Below, one piece after another: positions 25,819-33,774 of a stretch of DNA of 64,000 bases. A program made the position numbers and the translations under genes. This DNA comes from Gemmatimonadota bacterium (GTDB lineage: Bacteria; Gemmatimonadota; Gemmatimonadetes; Gemmatimonadales; GWC2-71-9), in contig QHTK01000043.1 of NCBI GenBank assembly GCA_003220795.1, forward strand, positions 1-64,000, written 5' to 3'. The notes beneath the pieces were generated by a model that did no database searches, was not told where the DNA came from, and saw nothing but the letters and a program-made list of their open reading frames with translations. Position 1 is the stretch's first letter. The number at the start of each line of letters is the position of its first letter.

Positions 25819-26877
25819 ATGGAGGCCCGACTCCGCCAGGCGCTCGCGCGGGCGGAGGAGGTCGCCCGAGCCCTGGCCGACCCTGAGACCGCGCGGAATC
25901 CGGCCAAGCTGCGAGAGCTCGGTCGCGAACACGCGCGGCTGGACGCCATTCGCCAGACCCATGAGCGGCTCACCCGGCTCGAGCGCGAGCTGGGCGAGGC
26001 GCGCGAGATGGCGCATGACCGGGACCCGGAGCTCGCGCAGCTCGCCCGGGCCGACGCCGAGCGGCTGCGCCCCGAGGTGGAACGGCTGGAGCGCCAACTC
26101 GCCGAGCAGCTCACCCCCGCCGACCCCATGGCCGACCGCGACGCCATCGTCGAGATCCGCGCCGGCACGGGCGGGGACGAGGCCGCGCTGTTCGCGGCCG
26201 ATCTGTTCCGGATGTACACGCGCTACGGCGAGCGGCGTGGCTGGAAGATCGAGGTGGTGTCGCTCTCCGAGGGCAGCCTGGGGGGTCTCAAGGAGGCGAT
26301 CTTTGCGGCCCGCGGCCCCGGGGTGTACGGGAGGCTGCGCTACGAGTCCGGCGTGCACCGGGTCCAGCGCGTCCCGGTGACCGAGGCGCAGGGGCGCATC
26401 CACACTTCGGCCGCTACCGTCGCCGTGCTCCCCGAAGCGGAGGAGGTGGACGTCAAGATCGAGGAGAAGGACCTGCGCATCGACGTGTTCCGCTCGGGCG
26501 GCCCGGGTGGCCAGAGTGTCAACACCACCGACAGCGCGGTGCGCGTCACGCACCTGCCGAGCGGCCTGGTGGTGCAATGCCAGGACCAGAAGAGCCAGCT
26601 GCAGAACAAGATCAAGGCGCTGGAGGTGCTGCGCGCGCGGCTGCTCGACCGGATGCTGGCGGAACAGGAAGCAGCGCGCGCCCGGGAGCGTCGCGCTCAG
26701 GTCGGCACGGGCGACCGGTCGCAGAAGATCCGCACCTACAACTTCCCCCAGAACCGCGTCACCGATCACCGCATCCATTACACCGTTCACAACCTCACCG
26801 AGGTGCTCGACGGTGACCTGGACGATCTGATCAACGCGCTCCGGTTGGCCGGAGAAAAGGAACGCCTCAGTGCCTGA
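25819..26877 (+). CDS. prfA: Peptide chain release factor 1
   Basis: RF1 terminates translation at UAA and UAG. The 352-residue protein has the tripeptide anticodon PVT (in [12 protein letters not shown]), the position where E. coli RF1 has PAT, and the peptidyl-transferase motif GGQ in GGPGGQSVN. The RF1-specific PxT rather than SPF distinguishes it from RF2. It begins three bases after rpmE and overlaps prmC, whose product methylates the GGQ glutamine, by 8 bases. Confidence 0.97.
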   Translation: MEARLRQALARAEEVARALADPETARNPAKLRELGREHARLDAIRQTHERLTRLERELGEAREMAHDRDPELAQLARADAERLRPEVERLERQLAEQLTPADPMADRDAIVEIRAGTGGDEAALFAADLFRMYTRYGERRGWKIEVVSLSEGSLGGLKEAIFAARGPGVYGRLRYESGVHRVQRVPVTEAQGRIHTSAATVAVLPEAEEVDVKIEEKDLRIDVFRSGGPGGQSVNTTDSAVRVTHLPSGLVVQCQDQKSQLQNKIKALEVLRARLLDRMLAEQEAARARERRAQVGTGDRSQKIRTYNFPQNRVTDHRIHYTVHNLTEVLDGDLDDLINALRLAGEKERLSA

Positions 26878-27769
26878 GCGCGTGGCGCCGCGCTCGTCGA
26901 TCGCGGCAGCGCTCGAGCAGGCGGGCGAGCGGCTGGCCGCCGCCGGGCTCCCCAACCCGCGACGTGAAGCCACTGCGCTGTGGGCCGCCGTCGCCGCGAC
27001 GAAACCGGGCGACGTGTGGCTGCGGCGCGGCCAGACGCCCCCGCTGGAGCTCGTCGAACGGTTCGCAGGCGTCGTCGAGCGCCGCTCACGCGGGGTCCCG
27101 TTCGCCTACGCCGTCGGCCGCGTCGGCTTTCGGACGCTCGACCTGACTCTCGATCCGCGGGCGCTCATCCCGCGGCCCGAGACGGAGGGGCTGGTAGATC
27201 TCGTGCTCAAGTGGGCGGGGCCCGGGGCCCGGGGCCAGGACCCCGGACCCCGAGGGGTGGTGGCGGATGTGGGGACGGGGTGCGGCTGCCTGGCGCTGGC
27301 GCTGGCCGTCGAAGGTGCCTTCGAGCGCGTCATCGCGGTCGAGCGCTCGCCCGACGCCGCCTCGCTGGCACGGGAGAATGTCGCCCGCGTTCGACCCCGT
27401 GTGCCGGTCGAAATCCGGGAGGGGGATCTCCTAGCCCCCCTGGGCGACCAGCACTGCCGGGTGATCGTGGCGAATCCGCCCTACCTCACCGAGGCGGAGT
27501 ACGCCACGCTCGACGCGGCTGTGCGCGACTTCGAGCCGCGCGAGGCGCTCGTGAGCGGGGTCGACGGGCTCGACGCGACTCGGGCTCTGCTCGCGGGTGC
27601 CGCCGCCTGCATGGCGCCGCAGGGCCTGCTGGCCATCGAGATCGACGAACGGCGCGCCGAGCAGGTGCGGGAGTTCGCGCTCGGCTGCGGCTGGGATCGC
27701 GTCGCGGTCCACGATGACCTGTTCGGGCGGCCGCGGTTCGTGCTGGCCTTTGCCAAGGAGGAGGCGTGA
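26870..27769 (+). CDS. prmC: Release-factor glutamine methyltransferase PrmC
   Basis: PrmC N5-methylates the glutamine of the GGQ motif in release factors. The 299-residue protein has a helical N-terminal domain, the link [17 protein letters not shown] motif I ([10 protein letters not shown]) and the catalytic NPPY ([11 protein letters not shown]). Between the LVLKW helix and motif I is a Gly/Pro-rich stretch ([14 protein letters not shown]) encoded by a 7-base repeat array; other PrmC proteins have a short link there. The GTG start lies within the end of prfA. Confidence 0.95.
   Translation: MPERVAPRSSIAAALEQAGERLAAAGLPNPRREATALWAAVAATKPGDVWLRRGQTPPLELVERFAGVVERRSRGVPFAYAVGRVGFRTLDLTLDPRALIPRPETEGLVDLVLKWAGPGARGQDPGPRGVVADVGTGCGCLALALAVEGAFERVIAVERSPDAASLARENVARVRPRVPVEIREGDLLAPLGDQHCRVIVANPPYLTEAEYATLDAAVRDFEPREALVSGVDGLDATRALLAGAAACMAPQGLLAIEIDERRAEQVREFALGCGWDRVAVHDDLFGRPRFVLAFAKEEA
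27217..27251 (+). repeat. Heptamer array, 5 units (GGGGCCC then GGACCCC), inside prmC
   Basis: Units are GGGGCCC, GGGGCCC, GGGGCCA, GGACCCC, GGACCCC. The last two resemble the complement of the first three, so the array can fold on itself. Total 35 bases; the prmC frame continues and encodes a Gly/Pro-rich loop. Confidence 0.8.
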
Positions 27770-28119
27770 TCGACCAGAAGGCGCAGGAGCTCGGCCGGCT
27801 GCTGGGGCAGAGCGAGGAGTACAAGACGTTGGTCCGGGCGAGCGACCGGATGCGCGAGGACGCGAGCTGCAAGCAGCTCCTGGCCGAGGTCGAGCGGATC
27901 GCCCAGGACATCGAACGCGCGGCGCAGGAGAGCCGGGAACCCGCGCGCGAGCAGGTCGAGCAGTACGATCGCGCGCTCCAGAGCGTCCAGTCGAATCCGG
28001 TGTATCAGCAGGTCGTAGCCGCGCAGGCGAACTTCGAAAAGCTCATGGCCAAGGTGAACGCGCGGATCTACGAAGGCATGAAGCAAGGGGCCGCGAGCCC
28101 GATCATCACGCTGGGATGA
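27766..28119 (+). CDS. YlbF/YmcA-family protein
   Basis: This 117-residue all-helical protein matches the YlbF/YmcA family in length and pattern (AQELGRLLGQSEEYKTLV, NPVYQQVVAAQANFEKLM). In Bacillus, YlbF, YmcA and YaaT form a complex that affects RNase Y and development; in diderms the role is unknown. It overlaps prmC by GTGA and tmk by ATGA, so it is translated with growth genes. Confidence 0.8.
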   Translation: MIDQKAQELGRLLGQSEEYKTLVRASDRMREDASCKQLLAEVERIAQDIERAAQESREPAREQVEQYDRALQSVQSNPVYQQVVAAQANFEKLMAKVNARIYEGMKQGAASPIITLG

Positions 28120-28742
28120 CGTTCATCGTCGTGGAGGGGCCCGAGGGGGCGGGGAAGTCGACGCTGGTGCGCTGGCTGGCGGAGCGGTTTCAGGCCGACG
28201 GCCGGCCGGTCGTCACCGTGCGGGAACCCGGCGGAACGCCGGTGGCGGAGGCGGCGCGCAAGGTGGTGCTGCACTTTCCCCATGACCTGGCGGCCGCCGA
28301 GGAGTTGTTCTTATTCCTGGCGGCGCGGGCCCACGTGGTGCGTACCGTCATCCGCCCGGCACTCGAGGCGGGTCACGTGGTGCTCGCGGACCGGTTCGAG
28401 CTGTCCACCATGGCCTACCAGGTGGCCGGCGGCGGGTTACCATACGATGAGGTGGTGCGGGCCAACCGGTTGGCCACTGGCGGCCTGGTCTCCGACCTGA
28501 CGCTGGTGCTCGACGTCCCCGTTGCCGTCGGCCGCGAGCGGCAGCGGGCGGCACGCAAGGTGCAGGACCGGATCGAGCGACAGGACGATGCGTTCCACCG
28601 GCGCGTGCTCGAGGCATACCGCACCGCCCGAGGTCCAGGCGTGGTTCACATCGACGCCGCCCAGTCCAAGAAGGCCGTGCAGGATGCTGCGTGGCGCGAA
28701 GTCATGACGGTGACCGCACTCTCAACGCGAGGCGTCTCATGA
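28116..28742 (+). CDS. tmk: Thymidylate kinase
   Basis: Tmk phosphorylates dTMP to dTDP for DNA synthesis. The 208-residue protein starts FIVVEGPEGAGKST (P-loop) and has the dTMP-binding VREPGGTPVAEAAR and the DRF motif in VLADRFELSTMAYQ. The lid region contains ARKVQDRIERQ. The ATG at 28116 overlaps the ylbF-like stop; a longer frame upstream belongs to shadow sequence. Confidence 0.95.
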   Translation: MTFIVVEGPEGAGKSTLVRWLAERFQADGRPVVTVREPGGTPVAEAARKVVLHFPHDLAAAEELFLFLAARAHVVRTVIRPALEAGHVVLADRFELSTMAYQVAGGGLPYDEVVRANRLATGGLVSDLTLVLDVPVAVGRERQRAARKVQDRIERQDDAFHRRVLEAYRTARGPGVVHIDAAQSKKAVQDAAWREVMTVTALSTRGVS

Positions 28743-30358
28743 AGCTCCGAAAGATCCTGGTGGTCGCCGTCGTCTCCTGCGTCGCGCTCGCGACGGGTGG
28801 CTGGCTGCTGCAACGCGAGGCCGCGCCGGAAGGATCGGTGTACCAGCAGGCCCGGCTGTTCGAGGATGTGCTCGCGCACGTCGCCGATTACTACGTCGAC
28901 TCGCTCGACGAGCGCCAGCTCTACCAGATGGCGATCGACGGCATGCTCGACCAGCTGCACGATCCGTATTCGGTCTTCCTAAAGCGGGACGACTTCCGCG
29001 CCTTGTCCGAAGCGACGACCGGCAATTACGGCGGACTCGGCATTCAGATCGACGTGCGCGACGGGTGGATCACGGTGATCGCGCCGCTCCCCGACACGCC
29101 CGCCTGGCGGGGCGGCGTCGAGCCGGGCGACCGGATCGTCGCGCTCGACGGTCGGTCCACCGAGGGCTGGAAGAACGATCAGGCGGTCAAGGAGCTGCGC
29201 GGTGAGCCGGGCACCAAGGTCGAGTTGCGGGTGCGGCGCGTGGGACTGGAGCAGCCCATCACCTTCAAGCTGACCCGTGCGACGATCCACATCCGCTCCG
29301 TCCAGGTGGCGATGCTGCTCGACGACAAGGTCGGGTTCGTCCAGTTGAGCCCGGTGAGCGAGACGTCGGCGGCGGAGCTGACCCACGCCGTGGACAGTCT
29401 CGTGCAGAAGGGGATGAAGTCCCTGATCCTGGACCTGCGCTACAACCCCGGGGGGTTGCTCGATCAGGGCGTGGCCGTCAGCGAGCTGTTTCTCGATCCC
29501 GGTCAGGAGGTCGTCTCCACGCGGGGGCGGGCGCCCAACATCACGCGCTCCTTCAAGGACACGAAGCCCCAGCCCTGGCCCGGCCTGCCGATCGTGGTGC
29601 TCGTGAACGGCGGCACCGCGAGCGCCGCCGAAATCATCACCGGCGCCCTCCAGGACCACGATCGCGCGCTCGTGGTGGGGACGCCGACCTTTGGGAAGGG
29701 GCTGGTACAATCGCTCTGGCAGCTCACCCCGGAGACGGCCCTCAAATTGACCACGGCGCGCTGGTACACGCCGAGCGGCCGCACGATCCAGCGCAAGAGC
29801 AAGAACGAAGCCGATCAGGAGGCGCAGGTCGTCGCGGCGGAGCAGGGACGCGATACGACGAAGGCCGATTCCGCGCCCGTGTTCCACACGGATCGGGGCC
29901 GCGCGGTGGTGGGCGGCGGCGGGATCCGGCCCGACCTGTTCGTCGGCCCGGACACGTTCACGACCGCGGAGCGGAATTACATGAAGGCGCTGGGCGACAA
30001 GATTCCGGTGTTCCGGGACGTGCTCTCCACCTACTCGCTCGAGCTCAAGGGGTCGGGCCGCGTGACTGACCCGGCGTTCACCGTGGGGGACGACATGGTG
30101 GCGGAGGTGCTGCGCCGTCTCCGCGCCCGCGGCACGGGTCTTCCCGACAGCGTCGCCGCCGGGGCGCGCGCGCTGATCGCCCACGAGCTCGGCAATGAGG
30201 CGGCGCGCTACGTGTTCGGTCGCGCGGCCGAGGTGCGCCGCCGCATGGCGGAGGACCACCAGGTGCAGGCGGCGCTCGCCTTGGCACGCCGCGCCCGGTC
30301 GCCGCAGGACTTGCTCTCCCTGGCGCCGGCGAAGGCTCCCGCGAACCCCCGCAACTAG
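28739..30358 (+). CDS. S41 C-terminal processing protease
   Basis: This 539-residue CtpA/Prc-type protease has an N-terminal signal anchor (about 5-24), a PDZ domain (about 85-170, GGLGIQI, GVEPGDRIVALDG) and the S41 catalytic core with serine in NGGTASAAEI and lysine in FGKGLVQ. It degrades or trims proteins in the periplasm, reading unstructured C-termini. The last 130 residues are a helical extension beyond the core. It overlaps tmk by ATGA and is directly followed by the DUF2520 gene with no gap. Confidence 0.93.
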   Translation: MKLRKILVVAVVSCVALATGGWLLQREAAPEGSVYQQARLFEDVLAHVADYYVDSLDERQLYQMAIDGMLDQLHDPYSVFLKRDDFRALSEATTGNYGGLGIQIDVRDGWITVIAPLPDTPAWRGGVEPGDRIVALDGRSTEGWKNDQAVKELRGEPGTKVELRVRRVGLEQPITFKLTRATIHIRSVQVAMLLDDKVGFVQLSPVSETSAAELTHAVDSLVQKGMKSLILDLRYNPGGLLDQGVAVSELFLDPGQEVVSTRGRAPNITRSFKDTKPQPWPGLPIVVLVNGGTASAAEIITGALQDHDRALVVGTPTFGKGLVQSLWQLTPETALKLTTARWYTPSGRTIQRKSKNEADQEAQVVAAEQGRDTTKADSAPVFHTDRGRAVVGGGGIRPDLFVGPDTFTTAERNYMKALGDKIPVFRDVLSTYSLELKGSGRVTDPAFTVGDDMVAEVLRRLRARGTGLPDSVAAGARALIAHELGNEAARYVFGRAAEVRRRMAEDHQVQAALALARRARSPQDLLSLAPAKAPANPRN

Positions 30359-31252
30359 GTGGATCCCGCAGTCGGGATCATCGGACCGGGACGGGCCGGC
30401 GTCGGTCTCGCGCTGGCGCTGGCGCGCGCCGGCTACACCGTCCGGCTCCACGGCCGCCGCAAGAAGGCTGTCCCGAAGCCCCTCGAGCTCACCGTCGGCC
30501 CCGCTGACGTCGCCCCGCCGCCCGCCTGGCTCAGCCAGGCGGGCGTCGTCATTCTGGCGGTGCGCGACGACGCGATCCCGCCGCTGGCGGACGCCCTGGC
30601 GCGTGGGGGAGGAGTCCGGCCGGAGCACGTGGTCCTCCACCTCTCCGGCGTGCAAGGCCAGGAGGCGCTGGGCTCTCTCGTCCCGTCACGCGCCGCGCTG
30701 GGGTCGCTCCACCCGCTGCAGACGATCGCGGATCCGGAGCGCGCGCCCGAGCGTCTGAAGGGCGCCTGGGCCGCGGTGGAGGGGATGCCGCGGGCGGTCG
30801 ACGCGGCGGAGCGCCTCGCCCGCGCGCTGGGAATGCGCCCGTTCCGCCTCACGGGGAAGACGAAGGCGATCTACCACGCGGGCGCCGTGTTTGCTTCCAA
30901 CTACTTCGTGGTGGTGGAGGCGGTCGCCCAGCGGTTGCTGCGGCACGCCGGTCTGAGCGAGGTCGAGGCATGGCAGGCGCTGCGGCCGCTGGTCGAGGGC
31001 ACGTTAGAGAATCTGCTGCACGAGCAGCCGAAGGACGCCCTGACGGGTCCGGTGGCGCGCGGCGACGACGCCACAATCCGCCGCCACCTCGCGTCGCTCA
31101 CCAAGGACGACGCGTTGCTGTATCGGGCCCTGGGGCGCGCCGCCCTCGAGCTCGCCGAGAAACGGGGCATGGACGAGGCGACCGCGGCGCGCGTCGCCGA
31201 CGCCCTCGCTACTGATCTACCACTCGTACTCCGGCCGGGGGCAGGAACGTGA
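30359..31252 (+). CDS. DUF2520 Rossmann-fold protein
   Basis: This 297-residue protein has an N-terminal Rossmann fold (VGIIGPGRAGVGLALAL), a central LHLSGVQGQEALGSL segment and a C-terminal all-helical domain with the IYHAGAVFASNYFVV motif typical of DUF2520. The fold resembles F420- or NADP-dependent dehydrogenases such as pyrroline-5-carboxylate reductase, but no reaction is established for the family. It begins one base after the protease stop. Its 3' end overlaps the convergent lolA gene by 44 bases. Confidence 0.85.
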   Translation: MDPAVGIIGPGRAGVGLALALARAGYTVRLHGRRKKAVPKPLELTVGPADVAPPPAWLSQAGVVILAVRDDAIPPLADALARGGGVRPEHVVLHLSGVQGQEALGSLVPSRAALGSLHPLQTIADPERAPERLKGAWAAVEGMPRAVDAAERLARALGMRPFRLTGKTKAIYHAGAVFASNYFVVVEAVAQRLLRHAGLSEVEAWQALRPLVEGTLENLLHEQPKDALTGPVARGDDATIRRHLASLTKDDALLYRALGRAALELAEKRGMDEATAARVADALATDLPLVLRPGAGT

Positions 31253-31961
31253 ACTCGCGGCCCGGCGCACCAGCATTCATCCGGAGATTGTCCAGCACCA
31301 CCGTCCGCTGCTGACCCCCCGTCTCGGTGATCTCGATGCGCCGTACCAGCCCGTCCGCGCGGTCGATCCAGATCACCGCTGCGCGGTACGGCTGATCGTG
31401 CTCCTTGGGCGTGAGCGCGACCACGTCCGCCGTCCCGCCGCTGAGCGTGTCCACGCGGACGTAGCGCGCGTCGTAGCGCTCGCGCGGGTGCTCCACGAAC
31501 TGGCCGATCAGGTTCGGCCCGGTCGTGCCCACCTCGGGGATGCGCGACCGGATCACCTGACCCGGCGTGGTGCTCGGCGTGTAGAGCCACAGGTAGCGGC
31601 CGTCCGCCACGATGCGGTCCCCCTTAGGCCGCGTGAACCGCATCGCGAAGCGGCTGGGCCGCATCTGGTACAGCTTGCCGCGGGTCGTGTCGGGGCTGCC
31701 GATCATCGGGTTGAGGATGATCTGGACGAAGTCGGCCGTGAGGGTGCTGATCGTCTGGTAGGCGGCGCTCGCCCGGTCCAAGACCGGCCAGGGGTCCGCG
31801 GACTGGAGCCCGAGGACAATGCCGATTGCGGCGATTGCGGATTGCGGATTGCGGATTGCGGATTTGAAGGACGTACGCCGGGTCGCACGCTCAGTCTCGC
31901 GGCTCCGGACGTGGTCTATACAATCCGCAATCCCCAATCCGCAGTCCGCAATGGTTCTCAC
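31209..31961 (-). CDS. lolA: LolA-like outer-membrane lipoprotein carrier, repeat in signal region
   Basis: LolA shuttles lipoproteins across the periplasm to the outer membrane. The mature part is family-typical: an early [40 protein letters not shown], and a C-terminal [14 protein letters not shown] hydrophobic segment ([14 protein letters not shown]) before DPWPV is the likely signal core. The only start codon in frame at the junction is GTG 31961, which overlaps the DAHP synthase stop as GTGA. It gives a 250-residue product whose first 46 residues are mostly encoded by a pair of inverted 7-base repeat arrays. Whether this long N-terminus functions, or a rare internal start is used, is open. 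Confidence 0.85.
   Translation of the reverse strand: MRTIADCGLGIADCIDHVRSRETERATRRTSFKSAIRNPQSAIAAIGIVLGLQSADPWPVLDRASAAYQTISTLTADFVQIILNPMIGSPDTTRGKLYQMRPSRFAMRFTRPKGDRIVADGRYLWLYTPSTTPGQVIRSRIPEVGTTGPNLIGQFVEHPRERYDARYVRVDTLSGGTADVVALTPKEHDQPYRAAVIWIDRADGLVRRIEITETGGQQRTVVLDNLRMNAGAPGREFTFLPPAGVRVVDQ
31824..31953. repeat. Inverted heptamer arrays (GATTGCG / CAATCCG) with hairpin potential
   Basis: The left array has GATTGCG at 31824, then four tandem copies from 31833 to 31860 (the first step is 9 bases). After a 60-base spacer the right array has CAATCCG, CAATCCC, CAATCCG, CAGTCCG (31921-31948) and a partial fifth unit. The right units are near-complements of the left, so a stem of up to about 28 bp can form. 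The whole element lies within the N-terminal codons of lolA on the minus strand, encoding IADCG- and NPQSAIR-type peptides. Confidence 0.88.
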
Positions 31962-32998
31962 GCCCCCACCGACGCCGGTTCCGCCACCCGCCGGCCGATC
32001 ACCTCCGCGATGACGCGGACCTCGCGCATCAGCTGCGCAAATTGGTCGGGGAAGAGCGACTGGGCGCCGTCCGAGAGGGCCTGGTCGGGGTGGGGATGGA
32101 CCTCGACGATGATGCCGTCCGCGCCGGCCGCGACCGCGGCGCGCGCCATCGGGATCACCTTGTCGCGCAGCCCCGTGCCGTGGGACGGGTCCGCGACGAT
32201 CGGGAGGTGCGACAACTTGTGCACCACGGGAATCGCCGTCAGGTCGAAGACGTTGCGGGTCGCGGTGTCGAAGCCGCGGATGCCCCGTTCGCACAGGATC
32301 ACGGCGTGGTTGCCCTCGGCCAGGAGGTATTCCGCCGAGAGCAGCAGCTCTTCGATCGTCGCGGCCATCCCGCGCTTCAGGAGCACCGGCTTCTTGGCCC
32401 GGCCCGCTGCCTTCAGCAGCGAAAAGTTTTGCATGTTGCGGGCGCCGATCTGGATGATGTCGGCCACCTCGGCCACGTAGCCCACGCCCTCCGGGTCCAT
32501 CGCCTCGGTGCAGATCAACAGCCCCGTCTCTTCTCGCGCCTTGGCCAGCAGTTTAAGACCGGGCCGGCCGAGCCCCTGGAACGCGTACGGCGAGGTGCGA
32601 GGCTTCCACGCGCCGCCGCGCAGGATCACCGCTCCCGCTTCCCGCACCTGACGCGCCGCCTCGAGGATCTGACCCTCCGACTCCACCGAGCAGGGCCCGG
32701 CGATCGCCACCACGTCCGTCCCTCCGACCGCCACGCCCCCGGGAAGACGGACGACGGTATTCTCGCTCTTCCATTCGCGGCTCACCTGCTTGTACGGCCT
32801 CGAGACGTGGATGATCTCCTGGACACCGGGAAGCGCTTCGAGTCGCGATGCGTCCACGCGCCCGTCGTTGCCCACCAGCCCGACGGCGGTCCGCTGGGCC
32901 CCCGGCATCGGCTGCGCTTTGTAGCCCAGCTCCTCGATGACGGCGACGACGCGCTGGATCTCCGCGTCGGTGGCGCCGTGTCGCATCACGATCAGCAC
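31958..32998 (-). CDS. aroF: 3-deoxy-7-phosphoheptulonate synthase
   Basis: This 346-residue type I-beta DAHP synthase catalyses the first step of the shikimate pathway. It has the ferredoxin-like regulatory extension of about 70 residues ([19 protein letters not shown]), then the (beta/alpha)8 core with [51 protein letters not shown] and DPSHGTG. The N-terminal domain is the class that confers feedback control by aromatic amino acids in Thermotoga-like enzymes. It sits 3 bases after an MBL gene and overlaps lolA as GTGA. Confidence 0.96.
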   Translation of the reverse strand: MLIVMRHGATDAEIQRVVAVIEELGYKAQPMPGAQRTAVGLVGNDGRVDASRLEALPGVQEIIHVSRPYKQVSREWKSENTVVRLPGGVAVGGTDVVAIAGPCSVESEGQILEAARQVREAGAVILRGGAWKPRTSPYAFQGLGRPGLKLLAKAREETGLLICTEAMDPEGVGYVAEVADIIQIGARNMQNFSLLKAAGRAKKPVLLKRGMAATIEELLLSAEYLLAEGNHAVILCERGIRGFDTATRNVFDLTAIPVVHKLSHLPIVADPSHGTGLRDKVIPMARAAVAAGADGIIVEVHPHPDQALSDGAQSLFPDQFAQLMREVRVIAEVIGRRVAEPASVGA

Positions 32999-33001
32999 GC
33001 C

Positions 33002-33769
33002 TCACGCTCCTCCAATGACAAACCGATCCCCGTCGCGCGCGGCCGCGATCGGCCCCTTGAACCGCGCCCCGGCGGCTCGTGCCGGGTCCGAAGTTTCTAC
33101 CGGAGGATAGAAGTGCGTCAAGACGAGGCGTCGCGCCGCCGCTTCGCGGGCCAGATCGCCGGCGCGCTCCGGCGTGAGATGAATGTCCATCGCCAGCGCT
33201 TCGGGGAGGGAGCACTCGGCGAGCAACAGGTCGGCCCCGGTCGCCCACTGGGCGAGCTTGCTCGAGGGACCCGTGTCGCCGGTGTACACGAGCCGCCCCT
33301 CCGGCGCCGCCACGGCCAGCGCCACACTCTCGGGCGTGTGGGGCACGGGGAACGTCTCGAGGTTCACCTCTGCGTCGAGCGGGAACGGCTCGCCGTCCCG
33401 CACGTCGAGGATGCCGATCGGAAACCCCGGATCGAGCAGCCACGGGCCGTATCCGGGCGCGAGCGCCTTAACGAGCCGCACCACGCCGGGGGGCCCGAGG
33501 ATGACGAGCGGCTCATGCCGCGCCGGGACGGTGGTGTACTTGAGGGCGTACACCAGCATCGGCAGCTCGCCCCAGTGGTCGGGATGGAAGTGCGACAGCA
33601 CGACGTGCGTGATCTCGTGCCACGGCAGTCCGAATTCCGCCAGCCGGTGCAGTGCGCCCGCGCCGCAGTCGAGCAGGATCTTGAGCCTGCCGCGGCTCAC
33701 CCAATGACACGCTGCGGTGCGAGTCGCCGACGGGGCGACCGTCCCCGTTCCCACCGTGACCAGTTCCAT
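33002..33769 (-). CDS. MBL-fold metallo-hydrolase (RNase Z-like)
   Basis: This 255-residue metallo-beta-lactamase-fold protein starts MELVTVGTGTVAP, resembling the RNase Z/AtsA branch, and has the metal ligands LSHFHPDHWGE, an aspartate in VYTGDTGPS and the late histidine in LVLTHFYPP. RNase Z itself would have a longer exosite arm, so I call only the fold. ATG 33769 gives the family N-terminus; an apparent large frame upstream overlaps the subtilase gene and is a shadow. It is placed five bases after the subtilase stop. Confidence 0.85.
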   Translation of the reverse strand: MELVTVGTGTVAPSATRTAACHWVSRGRLKILLDCGAGALHRLAEFGLPWHEITHVVLSHFHPDHWGELPMLVYALKYTTVPARHEPLVILGPPGVVRLVKALAPGYGPWLLDPGFPIGILDVRDGEPFPLDAEVNLETFPVPHTPESVALAVAAPEGRLVYTGDTGPSSKLAQWATGADLLLAECSLPEALAMDIHLTPERAGDLAREAAARRLVLTHFYPPVETSDPARAAGARFKGPIAAARDGDRFVIGGA

Positions 33770-33774
33770 GACGC

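Noticed and set aside
27597..28115. Upstream extension of the tmk frame
   Set aside because: It overlaps prmC and the ylbF-like gene and is Arg/Pro-rich; the Tmk P-loop begins right after ATG 28116.
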